In this document: positions 8,400 through 17,398 of the stretch, piece by piece
Layout: the number at the start of each line of letters is the position of its first letter
How positions within the stretch are numbered: the first letter of the stretch is position 1
NCBI GenBank assembly: GCA_017645945.1
Contig: JAGCNL010000047.1
Location: 1-64,000 of the forward strand
Reading direction: 5' to 3'
DNA: 64,000 nucleotides
From: Salinivirgaceae bacterium
GTDB lineage: Bacteria > Bacteroidota > Bacteroidia > Bacteroidales > SZUA-534
Made by a program: the position numbers and the translations under genes
The notes under the pieces: model-generated
Seen by the model: the letters and a program-made list of their open reading frames with translations, nothing else
The model's database searches: none
What the model was told of the DNA's origin: nothing

Positions 8400-9327
8400 A
8401 CAACTTAAACAAGCAATTGATAAGCATTTGTTTATCTCGTTGGATGACGAGCTGATTACCCAGTTACATGAAGTGGCCAATTCAATGGTTGCTGACCTCG
8501 ATGCTGTTTCTGTGTCGGATTATGTCTGCTCTTTTATGCAAAACAATGTTAGTCAGTCGTTCACAGAGGCGTTTCGGGTGAAGTATAAAGAAATGTATGG
8601 TGATGAAGTAAAACTGCCGGCCATTGTTTCAAGGATTCTTGAAATGTATGTGATTCTGTTAGCTCTACAGTCGGATGAAATAGAAGAGGATACAAAAGCG
8701 CAAATCTCATTGATAGTCAGAAACTATGCGGTATTACGAAAAGGCGACTGGAATGTATTGCTGTGCCAAAAATGGATAATTGAGATGTATTCATACTATG
8801 AGACGTATGCAGCTGATATGGTTAAGAGTTCGATTAATTATTCCCAATTATTAGATGCTGTTGTGCCAAGTGAGAACTGGAACGATACAGGATTGGACAT
8901 TACGCAACAAGCTGTATATGACCAAATAAGAAGTCTTTGTATGGCGGGTTATTATGGACGTGTCAGTGGGTACATTAAAACATCTGCATTTAAAAATCTC
9001 ACCAGTCCTTTTGCACAGGTATATGTGTTGGTTTGTAAGATGGTAAAGGAATGGAATTGGAAATATTTATCATTAAGTCCGGTGAAAAAACTTGTTGAAG
9101 CATTGGGTGAGAATTACAAAAGAAAGAAGATGCTAAGCAATATAGTAACAGAGGTGTTGGATGAAGTGCAAAAGGATCTGCTTTGTGTGCCAAATGAAAA
9201 ATCATCCATGCTTTTGGCAAGGGTTTGCAATAATCGGCCAATAGCTATTGACAATAAAATGTTTACGGCTTTGGAGTTTGGCGTTTACATTTATTATGAG
9301 ATGCTTTTAGAAACCTTTAATGATTGA
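8389..9327 (+). CDS. GASH-like all-helical GTPase-associated protein
   Basis: The 312-residue protein is predicted by eye to be almost wholly alpha-helical, with no signal peptide, membrane segment or catalytic motif. Position between a calcineurin-like enzyme and a paired GTPase set, plus its size and the S-L-D-D-E-L-I start, fits the GTPase-associated system helical (GASH) family described computationally in NTP-dependent conflict systems. It overlaps the gene before it by 11 bases and the gene after it by 8, so translation is coupled. Probable role: adaptor between the GTPases and the effector. The family call rests mainly on context. Confidence 0.6.
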   Translation: MGSKQLKQAIDKHLFISLDDELITQLHEVANSMVADLDAVSVSDYVCSFMQNNVSQSFTEAFRVKYKEMYGDEVKLPAIVSRILEMYVILLALQSDEIEEDTKAQISLIVRNYAVLRKGDWNVLLCQKWIIEMYSYYETYAADMVKSSINYSQLLDAVVPSENWNDTGLDITQQAVYDQIRSLCMAGYYGRVSGYIKTSAFKNLTSPFAQVYVLVCKMVKEWNWKYLSLSPVKKLVEALGENYKRKKMLSNIVTEVLDEVQKDLLCVPNEKSSMLLARVCNNRPIAIDNKMFTALEFGVYIYYEMLLETFND

Positions 9328-10228
9328 GAATATGGGAGAACAAGTTGAAGATATAATCAATATAATAACTGGCACAGATTCGACATCTGGCACCGGAACC
9401 AATACGAATGCCAACGGCATTGGACAGTTACTTTTCTGTGACGCTAGGAGTCAAAGTGAATTGAATGACTTTATCGATAGTGAGCGACCTAAGCTGGTGG
9501 CTTTGGTGGGCTTTGCCAACTATGGGAAATCGACCTTTATTGGAACATTGTACGAACTTTTGATACAAAACCTTAATTATAGTGGGTATTCATTCGTGGA
9601 TTCGGATACCTATGTTGGCTTTGAACGCAGAGTGTTTCTTAGGCGGAATAATGATGAGGATACTTCGGATACGAAACGAAATGTATTGGGAGAAAACGAT
9701 ATTCTCAATTTAATGTTGCGCTCTAATGAAGGGAAATTCCATCAAGTGCTCCTTTCCGACAGATCTGGTGAAACATATTTAAAATATACCTCATCCGATG
9801 ATGAGGTAAAAGATGATCTTGTGATAGAAAACGCTGACCTGTTAGTGTTTTTCGTTGATGCAGAAGCCGATACCCAAAATTTGGCTGTGCATAACTTGAT
9901 TGTCGAGAAATATGAAGGACTACTAACGAGATTAAAAGCGCAACATAAGATAACCGCATCAGTTTCGTATATTATGGTTTTTACAAAGATTGACAAGGTT
10001 GTTTCAGACGAACGTCGTGAGAAATTAACCGATAGAAAGAAAAAACTAAGTGCTATTTTTACTGAAAACATAGGGAAAGAGCCAGATCAAATCTATGAAG
10101 TGAATTCAACAGATTTAAATCATGATGCGCTGAATCAGGTGTTTGAAAAGATAATCAGCCCATTGACATCTGTAGAAGCGGCGAAGGAATTGGATTGGGT
10201 GAGAATGGAAATTGAAAAGCAAAAGTAA
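9320..10228 (+). CDS. TRAFAC-class GTPase, DO-GTPase1-like
   Basis: The 302-residue protein has a P-loop GFANYGKST near residues 64-72, a DRSG switch-II motif (L-L-S-D-R-S-G-E) near 146 and a TKID specificity motif near 222, the order expected in a TRAFAC GTPase. The N-terminal ~45 residues are Thr/Gly/Asn-rich and probably disordered. An ATG at 9332 is an alternative start five bases past the previous stop; the ATG at 9320 overlaps it. It is followed after four bases by a second, different GTPase, matching the double-GTPase pairs (DO-GTPase1 and 2) of predicted conflict systems. Confidence 0.7.
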   Translation: MIENMGEQVEDIINIITGTDSTSGTGTNTNANGIGQLLFCDARSQSELNDFIDSERPKLVALVGFANYGKSTFIGTLYELLIQNLNYSGYSFVDSDTYVGFERRVFLRRNNDEDTSDTKRNVLGENDILNLMLRSNEGKFHQVLLSDRSGETYLKYTSSDDEVKDDLVIENADLLVFFVDAEADTQNLAVHNLIVEKYEGLLTRLKAQHKITASVSYIMVFTKIDKVVSDERREKLTDRKKKLSAIFTENIGKEPDQIYEVNSTDLNHDALNQVFEKIISPLTSVEAAKELDWVRMEIEKQK

Positions 10229-10232
10229 AAAC

Positions 10233-11054
10233 ATGGAAACAACGAATATACTATTGGCAGGTCTTCCAGCTGCAGGCAAGTCAACTTATATTGCTGCACT
10301 TTGGGCGGTTGAGAAAGACGGCAAGTCGGGGCATCTTCTTACGTGCGATGAAAGACCATCAGAATCTTTTTATGTTGACGGAATGAGCGATAACTGGACA
10401 GTTCTGAAAGAAGTAAGGCGCACCACATTCGCTCAACCTGTGGAAATAGTGCTTCCGATGAAAAGACAAAACACAGGTAAAAAGATAAACCTTTCATTGC
10501 CAGACTTTAAGGGTGAGGTATTCGAGCAGATATTGGATAATTCAGTGTCTTCAGATGTGGTAGCATGGTGTGAGAAATCTCATGGGATTTTATTTATGCT
10601 GAATTTGGGCAACTCCTCACCTGAAGTTCTTCAAGAACAAATATCCAATACTACAAAACCTAGGGTGGAATTAGAAAAGGTTGTGTTGTTGCCAAACGAC
10701 ATTGATCTGGCGATACAAAATGTTTTACTGCTGAAATATCTTTACAGCAAGATGGGTGACTGTCCCATAGCACTTTGTTTTTCATCTTGGGACAGTGCAG
10801 ATAATTCTAATGAACAAGATGTAGAGGAATGGGTAAAAGCAAACCATCCTTGCATTTATAATTTTGTTAGTGCTCACTTTAAAAACTATCGTTATTATGG
10901 AATCAGCGCCCAAGGGGCTGACTATTCAGAATTGGATGAAAAAAGAGGTGATGAGTTGGCAGAAAAAGCGACCCGTAAAGAAAGAGCATTTGTTTATAGA
11001 AACAAAATATCATACGATATTACCGAACCATTGGATTTCCTAATACCGGGATAA
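10233..11054 (+). CDS. second GTPase, DO-GTPase2-like
   Basis: Starting at the ATG at 10233 gives 273 residues and puts the P-loop G-L-P-A-A-G-K-S-T at residues 10-18, immediately after the first strand. A L-P-D-F-K-G-E segment near residue 90 fits the switch-II DxxG position and C-F-S-S-W-D near 185 the base-recognition strand, with a Ser-Trp-Asp in place of the usual NKxD. The extended frame to 10212 would use TTG. Paired with the GTPase upstream and one base before the GAP1-like gene. Likely the second half of a GTPase switch that detects invasion. Confidence 0.7.
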   Translation: METTNILLAGLPAAGKSTYIAALWAVEKDGKSGHLLTCDERPSESFYVDGMSDNWTVLKEVRRTTFAQPVEIVLPMKRQNTGKKINLSLPDFKGEVFEQILDNSVSSDVVAWCEKSHGILFMLNLGNSSPEVLQEQISNTTKPRVELEKVVLLPNDIDLAIQNVLLLKYLYSKMGDCPIALCFSSWDSADNSNEQDVEEWVKANHPCIYNFVSAHFKNYRYYGISAQGADYSELDEKRGDELAEKATRKERAFVYRNKISYDITEPLDFLIPG

Positions 11055-11055
11055 G

Positions 11056-13026
11056 ATGAAAATAGAGCAACTGTTGCATGGTTACGACAACGGCCATCGT
11101 TTGTTGGCTGGTTCCATAATGCTAAAGGACAAAGCGGATATGGATACCATTGCCACTTTAAGCGATTGGAGCGAATATATTTTCCCGAATGGAGATTCAT
11201 CCTATTTGACAGCATATCCGTTAAAGGAAAGTGGCTATTATGTAATAGCCAAGACATGGTATGCAGAGGAGATGAAAAGGCCGGGATGTGTTTGGACCCA
11301 TTCACTATTGATTCCTTTTGAGGAGTTGAACATCGTGGATGATTTTAGAAGAATCAGCTCATTGTTTATTAGACCTGCCAATAACGACAACTTTGACATA
11401 TACTCACATACTATTATACACGATACCAAGTATAATTCTCCAAGCAATTATAAAGATTTAACTTCAAGCAAAAGAATGATTGCGTTGATACTGCTCTCAT
11501 TCTTAAATAGTGGTAATGTGCCATTGACTTTCGGAGCATTGAAAGACAATGATTTGTCGGGAATTCTATTGTTGTCGGTTATGAGTATGGTACCGATGGC
11601 AATGTTGGAAAATGTTTCATGGTGTACGGGAACAGCCTATCCCCGAAAAATCAATGGTAAGCAATTGACTTGTCAGTTCTTGTCCCGTCAAGGCGAAAAT
11701 CAAGTATTTAACACCCTAGTTAAGGAAGAAAAATGGGTTGATTATGTGACTGATGCTTTGGTGAGGGGGGATATCAATCGGGGTCAACTTATCAGGATGT
11801 TTGCAGATGATATTGGTGAAAGCTTGGACAAGTATTCTGCTGTAGTCAAGGTGCTTTACACTTTGGAAGATTATTTCAAGACAGGAGTTGACAATACAGA
11901 ACGCTATAGAACAGTATTTGAAATAATTGCGTCCTACTTTCCTGCAAATGACGAGGGGCGTATTATTAAAAAGCTTTGTACTAATAAAGCTTTCTCTGAA
12001 CGGTATTGCAGTGAGCCAATGTTTTTTTATTATCTTGCCACCCTGCAATTAAACGGTGTGTTCAACTTCGAAGAAACAAAAATTGAGGAAAGATGGAAGG
12101 GCTTTGTTGGCAACAATAAAGAGGAATATATAACCCTATTAAAACATATTTGTGAGTCAGGTAATGTTAATGAATGGGGTGCGGGTATATTAAAGGAGAG
12201 TGCAACAGTCCTTACAATGACGGATGTAACAGAGATAATAAAGAGCGATTACCAATTGTTCGGTTCAATTACTCTGTTAAACCCCGATATACTTGAAAAA
12301 GTCCAATGGCAGGCCTTGTCACAAAAAGAGATTGAGTCAATACTGCCAATGATTCTTGATAGTCGAACGCGAGACAGTTTCACACAATGGGAGACGTTGT
12401 TTGCCACAATGCTTGAACAGGGAGTTGAAGTCAGCAATGAAACGGCTATAGAGATTTTTGCCAAGACAAACGATGCAACAAAGATTCTGTTGGATTTTGT
12501 CAACAATGATTCTGCACGATTTGTCAACATGGTGTTAGGAAAACAGATAGAAAGACACCAGAAAGAAATATTGGCATGGCTTGGCGGGATTGAAACTGTG
12601 ACTGTCAATGTGGCTTATGCCATAGTTAATTCAATAAACGAACAATCGAAGGACGTGATTAATGCAGGGGCGAAGTTGTGGAAACCGTTTCTTGGATTGC
12701 AATACCAAAGCCTTCGTGTTGAAGTATATGCATTTTTGTTTTCCCTATCGTTCAATTGGCTTTCTGATAGAGATGCACTTGAGTTGATGAGAATGGCCTT
12801 TTATCCATTGCACACTTTAGAAGAAGCTGGTAAATTAGGATATGGAACTTGGATGCGAATAGCAGGTTATATGGAACCTTTGTGGTTTTGGGAAGAATGG
12901 GACAAGTGCAAAAAAATGCGAAAAACAATTGTAAAAAGATTAAAAAACGCTGGTTGCGAAAAAAGCATTTTGAATCATTATACCCCTAATAGTGAATTAA
13001 ATGAGATGATGATAAATATGTGGTAA
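11056..13026 (+). CDS. GAP1-like GTPase-associated protein
   Basis: This 656-residue protein opens with I-E-Q-L-L-H-G-Y-D-N-G-H-R-L-L-A-G-S, the hallmark start of the GAP1 N-terminal domain (type 2) seen next to double GTPases in bacterial conflict systems. The middle (about 130-330) and the helical C-terminal half fit the GAP1 middle and C-terminal regions. No catalytic motif for nuclease or protease is visible. It starts two bases after the GTPase stop and ends the operon; 187 bases of non-coding DNA follow before the ATPase gene. In the published model GAP1 acts as a large scaffold or sensor partner of the GTPases; biochemical function is not established. Confidence 0.75.
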   Translation: MKIEQLLHGYDNGHRLLAGSIMLKDKADMDTIATLSDWSEYIFPNGDSSYLTAYPLKESGYYVIAKTWYAEEMKRPGCVWTHSLLIPFEELNIVDDFRRISSLFIRPANNDNFDIYSHTIIHDTKYNSPSNYKDLTSSKRMIALILLSFLNSGNVPLTFGALKDNDLSGILLLSVMSMVPMAMLENVSWCTGTAYPRKINGKQLTCQFLSRQGENQVFNTLVKEEKWVDYVTDALVRGDINRGQLIRMFADDIGESLDKYSAVVKVLYTLEDYFKTGVDNTERYRTVFEIIASYFPANDEGRIIKKLCTNKAFSERYCSEPMFFYYLATLQLNGVFNFEETKIEERWKGFVGNNKEEYITLLKHICESGNVNEWGAGILKESATVLTMTDVTEIIKSDYQLFGSITLLNPDILEKVQWQALSQKEIESILPMILDSRTRDSFTQWETLFATMLEQGVEVSNETAIEIFAKTNDATKILLDFVNNDSARFVNMVLGKQIERHQKEILAWLGGIETVTVNVAYAIVNSINEQSKDVINAGAKLWKPFLGLQYQSLRVEVYAFLFSLSFNWLSDRDALELMRMAFYPLHTLEEAGKLGYGTWMRIAGYMEPLWFWEEWDKCKKMRKTIVKRLKNAGCEKSILNHYTPNSELNEMMINMW

Positions 13027-13213
13027 ATTCAATCGATGTAAGTTGCAACAATTAGCAACTCTTTGAGCGAATTTAATTATAGAGTTTCTGTTAGGGTGGT
13101 TATTGGACATGGGTAAAACACGATAAAAACGTAATAATACTTGCGTGAGTTGTCTTTTATTGTTGCGTTTAATCTTGTTTTTGATAAACTTGCGCAAAAA
13201 TAATAACTCAAGT

Positions 13214-14443
13214 ATGAGAATTGATGGTATTAGGATTGACGGCATAGCCAATATAGAGAGTGTTAGTCTAAAATTGAGAGAACAAAATGCTCTGATTGCT
13301 CCCAATGGATACGGCAAGAGCAATGTTCTTCGTGCCATAGAGTTTGGAATCAAATATCTTTCCACAGACGAAGTTCAAAGACGGCAGATGATGCGAAGTC
13401 GTTGGTTACCTATCAACGAGGCAACAAGGGGGTGTGATTTTGTGTTCGAAATTGCAGGAAGCATGGATGTCGATGGCACAGAACTACAATTTATTTATGA
13501 ATACAGTTTCGCATGGGGAAAGGGGAATAACGAAGGAAGAATCTTATCAGAAAGTCTAAAGTTGAAGCATCCTGGGGACCAACGATATCGTCAAATGATT
13601 AGTCGGGCGTCGACTGAAGAATGCCTGATTGTGCCTTCAGCTTTGGGTAGATGCAACAAGCCGTTCGCTGTGTCGGCGCAACAACTGTCTTTGATGACCA
13701 TTGCCCGCTCTGCCACAATGTTTCTCACTCCTTTTGCCGCTCAAATATGCGATATTCAAATTCCTAATTTGGAAACGTTAGACAACCCAGATTCTTACTT
13801 CTCTGTGGGTAACAACAAAGGCATTTCAATGTTAGGAGGAGTGACTTTGAGTGAATACCTTTATCATCTGAAGATTAACGATAAAAACAACTATGCCATT
13901 TTGGAATACGGATTGCGGCAACTCATCCCTAACATTAATGAATTTTCGCCAGAAGTGGTGACGTTACCTGACGGTCAGCAGAAAATTTATGATATCCGAA
14001 TCAAGGAAAACTTCTGTACTCAGTCGACATCAATCCTTCAGTTGTCAAGCGGTAGCAAACGTATGATATTTCTGTTTACCCTGTGCATCGCCGCAAAGAA
14101 ACAGAACATTCCTATGATTATGATAGAAGAACCGGAAAATTCTGTTCATCCCCGAATGATGGAAAATTTGCTGCTTACGCTACAGAACTATGCTTCAGAC
14201 ACAAAAATACTGATGACTAGCCATAGCCCATATTTGATGCGTTATTTACGTCCAGACCAGATGTATTTTGGATTGCCGAAGAACGATGGAATTGCCCATT
14301 TTGCACAAATTAACCCTTCAAAACTAAAATATCTGTATAAGTATGCAGGTGACTTGGAACTCACCATCGGGGAGTTTATGTTCGATTTTATGCTCGACAT
14401 TGAGGGGGACAGCGATAAGATTGATAAATTCTTCATCAGATAG
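13214..14443 (+). CDS. AAA/ABC-type ATPase of a two-gene OLD/PARIS/AbiL-like defence pair
   Basis: From the ATG at 13214 the protein has 409 residues and starts right at the first ABC-type strand; the longer frame adds only a hydrophobic leader and is less likely. Walker A is APNGYGKSN at about 28-36, an ABC-like signature L-S-S-G-S-K-R near 276, Walker B M-I-M-I-E-E-P-E near 300, and a switch His in T-S-H-S-P-Y near 333. This is the AAA15/AAA21 ATPase layout that pairs with TOPRIM nucleases. The TOPRIM gene begins seven bases after its stop. Likely role: ATP-dependent sensor that holds and releases the nuclease partner. Confidence 0.75.
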   Translation: MRIDGIRIDGIANIESVSLKLREQNALIAPNGYGKSNVLRAIEFGIKYLSTDEVQRRQMMRSRWLPINEATRGCDFVFEIAGSMDVDGTELQFIYEYSFAWGKGNNEGRILSESLKLKHPGDQRYRQMISRASTEECLIVPSALGRCNKPFAVSAQQLSLMTIARSATMFLTPFAAQICDIQIPNLETLDNPDSYFSVGNNKGISMLGGVTLSEYLYHLKINDKNNYAILEYGLRQLIPNINEFSPEVVTLPDGQQKIYDIRIKENFCTQSTSILQLSSGSKRMIFLFTLCIAAKKQNIPMIMIEEPENSVHPRMMENLLLTLQNYASDTKILMTSHSPYLMRYLRPDQMYFGLPKNDGIAHFAQINPSKLKYLYKYAGDLELTIGEFMFDFMLDIEGDSDKIDKFFIR

Positions 14444-14449
14444 TAAGTT

Positions 14450-15058
14450 ATGGTGAAACAATCGAAATCTTTACTGGTGCTTTTATTTGTGGAAGGCGAA
14501 ACTGATGAGGTGTTTTTCAAAACTCTTTTAAACTACTATCGGAAGTTTAGCACAACTGATTTGCGGCCGTATAAAATATGTAATTTGAGAGGTGTCACAC
14601 GCTATAGCAGTAAGTTATTGGCCAAACTCAAAAACGAATACCTTCCTGATTCTAAAAATAAAGGGTACAAAATTCAAACAGTGTGTTGCACTTACGATAC
14701 CGATGTTTTTGAAGCAAGTAATCCTTTGATGGTTGATTGGGGCACACTTAAAAAAGAGGTTGTGCGTATGGGAGTTGAAGAGTTCATTCAATTTGGCATC
14801 AAACGCAGTATCGAGGATTGGTTGCTTTGTGATTTGGAAGGAATTTGTAAATTCTTGAAATTGACTAAAATTCCCAAGACACTAAATGGTAAAACTGGAA
14901 ATGAGAAGATAAACAACCTCTATGGAATGGCAAATAAAGTTTACCAAAAAGGATATCAAACGTCTGATTTAATGATAACACTCAATATGAGTACCATACG
15001 CAGCAAAAACAAAGATGTGCTTATCTCATTGGAGCAGGTTTTGAATGTGAACATCTGA
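14450..15058 (+). CDS. TOPRIM-domain nuclease partner
   Basis: The 202-residue protein begins with a strand and the TOPRIM glutamate motif in F-V-E-G-E-T-D-E-V-F-F near residues 12-22, and carries the acidic D-T-D-V-F-E near 82, matching the DxD motif of the fold. The arrangement of a small TOPRIM protein behind an ABC-type ATPase occurs in PARIS (AriA/AriB), AbiL and split OLD systems; the size (about 200) is closest to RloB/AbiLii proteins. It is likely a metal-dependent nuclease toxic to the host when the ATPase partner is triggered. Exact system assignment is uncertain. Confidence 0.65.
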   Translation: MVKQSKSLLVLLFVEGETDEVFFKTLLNYYRKFSTTDLRPYKICNLRGVTRYSSKLLAKLKNEYLPDSKNKGYKIQTVCCTYDTDVFEASNPLMVDWGTLKKEVVRMGVEEFIQFGIKRSIEDWLLCDLEGICKFLKLTKIPKTLNGKTGNEKINNLYGMANKVYQKGYQTSDLMITLNMSTIRSKNKDVLISLEQVLNVNI

Positions 15059-15191
15059 ATTACTATCGCAATTGTTGTCTGGACATGTTACAAATTTCTG
15101 ATGGTAACTATTTACGACAATACCCCAACTTTGCTAATGCCGTTCGGAGTAATATATAAATAAATCCCCAAAACTTTTTCTCACCAAAGTT

Positions 15192-16090
15192 ATGTGTAGC
15201 AATAACTATACTTTGGGTAATATGGAAGTCGGTAGATACAATTGCTTATTCGACCTTTTGGAAGCATTTCCTACAAAGGAAAGTTGCATAATATATTTGG
15301 AGCAGCAACGTTGGACAAATGGCATTCCCGTTTCACTCCATCACCCGACATCGAAAGTTTATAGGCGCGGTAACGGGACATATCGCCGCAAAAATACAGG
15401 CAAGAACTTCAACGCAAGAATAGGGACTATGGTTGAGGGTTCACCATTGAGGAAATGGTTTGTTGCTATTTATGAGATAACTTCCCGCAAGAAAGGTATT
15501 TCATCAATATCCAAGAAAATATCCGTAACCTATAAAGCCGCTAGGTTTTTGAATCAGCGTATTCGAGAATATTTTGGTATTGTTACGGAGGAAAAACTTG
15601 AAGGAGATGTCGAACTTGATTAGACTTCCGTTAGCGGCGAGAATAGATATCGGCACTATAATAAGAAAGTGAAGAAATGCCAAGTAAGAGGTTTCAAAGA
15701 TAAGATTCCCGTTAAGGGTATGCTTCAGAGTGGCGGTAATGTGGTTTACAAGTTGTATGCGATACTTCCTATAAATCGTTAACAGTTCTATTCTAAAAAC
15801 AATAAAGCGCATGGCAACGTTTTTTTGGTGAGTGTGAGGGTGCGGATATAGAACTATCTGCAAGTTATATAAACAATATATTGTTGACCATGGTCACGGA
15901 CAATACGTTGACGAGGATGCTTATACTAACACCATTGAAGTGGTGGAGTATCATGAATCGTGGTTTAACGGGAATTTATAACCATTCAAGTAGAAAACAC
16001 CTTCAACGATATGTAACGAGTTCTGTTTTCGCTACAATACATGGGATTTTGATGATGTATCACGGTTCAATTTGTTACTTTGAATTCAAA
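15192..16090 (+). pseudogene. IS1595-family transposase, decayed
   Basis: The N-terminal 143 codons match an IS1595-type transposase: C-I-I-Y-L-E-Q-Q-R-W, a G-T-M-V-E-G-S-P-L-R-K-W-F segment and the K-K-G-I-S-S-I helix region. The zinc-ribbon cysteines are gone (S-L-H-H-P where C-P-x-C is expected). A TAG at 15621-15623 interrupts V-E-L-D-(E)-T exactly where the catalytic acidic motif continues; downstream the same frame runs on as SGENRYRHYNKKVKK. Later pieces, D-H-G-H-G-Q-Y-V-D, T-N-T-I-E and G-I-Y-N-H-S-S-R-K-H-L-Q-R-Y, lie in two frames around 15860-16020. Clear inverted ends were not found. Dead element. Confidence 0.75.
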
Positions 16091-16120
16091 TTATGGCATC
16101 ACCTTTCAAAGTTTAATATA

Positions 16121-16291
16121 ATGAACAAAAGGGAACAAGTAACAATAGATGGTATGCAAAAGGCAATGGCAATAGAAATTCTACCTGCAAGTGAATTGAA
16201 GAAGCAGGAAGAAAATCAGGCGGATTTCCCTGTTTTTATACAAAAGGCTTTGAAATACGATGTTAAACCCAAAAACAAGAGCAAGAAATAA
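16121..16291 (+). CDS. small hypothetical protein behind the IS relic
   Basis: A 56-residue Lys/Gln-rich frame starts at the ATG at 16121 and ends with a basic K-P-K-N-K-S-K-K tail. It lies directly after the transposase relic in the same orientation and may be a passenger or accessory frame of the element. The longer frame to 15881 is made of transposase fragments read out of phase. Family unknown. Confidence 0.35.
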   Translation: MNKREQVTIDGMQKAMAIEILPASELKKQEENQADFPVFIQKALKYDVKPKNKSKK

Positions 16292-16585
16292 TCCTGTCTG
16301 GTCGTTTATCCGAAGACACAGTTTTGAATGTTTGTTATAGTATTAGGGTTTTGCATATTTGCGTCTTAATTTCCTCTTCCTCTATTATTCACTTTTTGCT
16401 GTACACCTGAAATACGCACGGATAAGCAGCCAACAAAAAGGGCTGTCTCCGTACCTCGCATATCCTTTTGAGAGATTTGGCGATTTTCACAAGAAGTGAG
16501 GTACTTTCTCAAAACTTCGTCCCGTAGGACATTTCAAAAATAGTTGGATTTTTTGTATATTCGCATATTTGATATCGGTTTAGTA
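16292..16585. other. 294-base intergenic region with inverted repeat
   Basis: Contains an inverted pair GTACCTC (16451-16457) and GAGGTAC (16498-16504), a GGGCTGTCTC string at 16439-16448 like terminal repeats of Bacteroidota insertion sequences, and CGTCCCGTAGGACA near 16518-16531, similar to REP-like intergenic palindromes of this phylum. No gene seen. Confidence 0.35.
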
Positions 16586-16765
16586 ATGGAAGAAATTATT
16601 GTTACGTGTCTATATTGCGGAGTTAAGAACCACTTTTATCCTCCAAAAATGGTAGAGTTTTTTAGACTTAAATGTATCAAGTGTGGTAAATCACTACCTT
16701 TTTTGATTTACGAGGAACAACTACCTCGAGCCCTCCAATTTCATAATGATAAGGAAGTCCCATAG
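16586..16765 (+). CDS. small zinc-ribbon-like protein
   Basis: Starting at ATG 16586 gives a 59-residue protein with two CxxC knuckles, C-L-Y-C and C-I-K-C, spaced by about 20 residues as in a zinc ribbon. The longer frame to 16544 adds 14 residues. No family beyond the ribbon can be named. A broken minus-strand frame overlaps its 3' end, so one of the two may not be real. Confidence 0.4.
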   Translation: MEEIIVTCLYCGVKNHFYPPKMVEFFRLKCIKCGKSLPFLIYEEQLPRALQFHNDKEVP

Positions 16766-17028
16766 CAGTAACATCTGGTTGAGATAACATCCAATCTAAA
16801 ATTCTTTGAGCCTGCAACTTTCAGGCTTGCCTTTGAAAAAAATACTATTTTGCGTCCATGCAATTCAGCCAAATCTGTAGATATATAATCTTCAAAGATG
16901 AATCGGTTTTTGTGCAGTTCTCTATAATCGGGATTTGATTTCATTTTACTCCGTTTCGTAATGTCGCCGAATAGTTTACGAATGCAATGAACACCCAAAC
17001 AGTCGCAAAGTATTAGGTATTTATCCAT
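16677..17028 (-). pseudogene. broken minus-strand gene, unknown family
   Basis: From the ATG at 17028 the frame reads MDKYLILCDCLGVHC and looks coding up to H-G-R-K-I-V-F-F near 16845. A T-run there suggests an indel: in the other frames the sequence continues as K-G-K-P-E-S and then as L-Q-A-Q-R-I-L-D-W-M-L-S-Q-P-D-V-T-A-M-G to a stop at 16677. Two small shifts would restore one ~115-residue protein. Function unknown. It overlaps the zinc-ribbon frame on the other strand. Confidence 0.35.
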
Positions 17029-17398
17029 AAAAAACCATCTTTCAAAAGATGAAGACGCTGGGGATAGGAGTTTTCGTTCTTATAATCAAAACATTCTTCA
17101 AATAGGTTTTAATTATTCCGTTTTCTCCTTACAATGATAGTGGCGTCTTTCCCGCCATAGTCTTGTACTTAAATAGAGACAATTGTCTTGTTCGTAATTC
17201 TGTCATTTCGTCATATTGTTTCTAATAAACTTTGACAAGAATGTATTTATTTTATGCCAAAAACCTATTGGCACACAGATTGTTTAATAATAATTAAGCC
17301 CAAACCTATTTATATATTGCGTAGGGATAGGAATGGGGCATTTTAATGTATAACGGCAACCTGAAACATGTTGCCACTAAAGCAGAAAGGAGGTATAT
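17029..17398. other. 370-base intergenic region upstream of DUF2188 gene
   Basis: AT-rich. Two palindromes are visible: TGCCAA/TTGGCA at 17255-17273 and GGCAAC/GTTGCC at 17355-17375, the second just upstream of the Shine-Dalgarno sequence of the DUF2188 gene. They could be operator sites. No gene seen. Confidence 0.4.
17386..17393 (+). promoter_or_regulatory. strong Shine-Dalgarno sequence AAAGGAGG
   Basis: A near-perfect Shine-Dalgarno sequence five bases before the ATG at 17399. Such sites are unusual in Bacteroidota, and the other genes here lack one, so it suggests foreign origin or high translation of this small gene. Confidence 0.65.

Noticed and set aside
12997..13365. 122-codon minus-strand frame
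   Set aside because: Spans the gap and the start of the ATPase on the other strand; hydrophobic and basic shadow without motif.
15881..16120. Front part of a 136-codon frame
   Set aside because: It is made of IS1595 transposase fragments joined across frames; only the part from 16121 may be a separate small gene.
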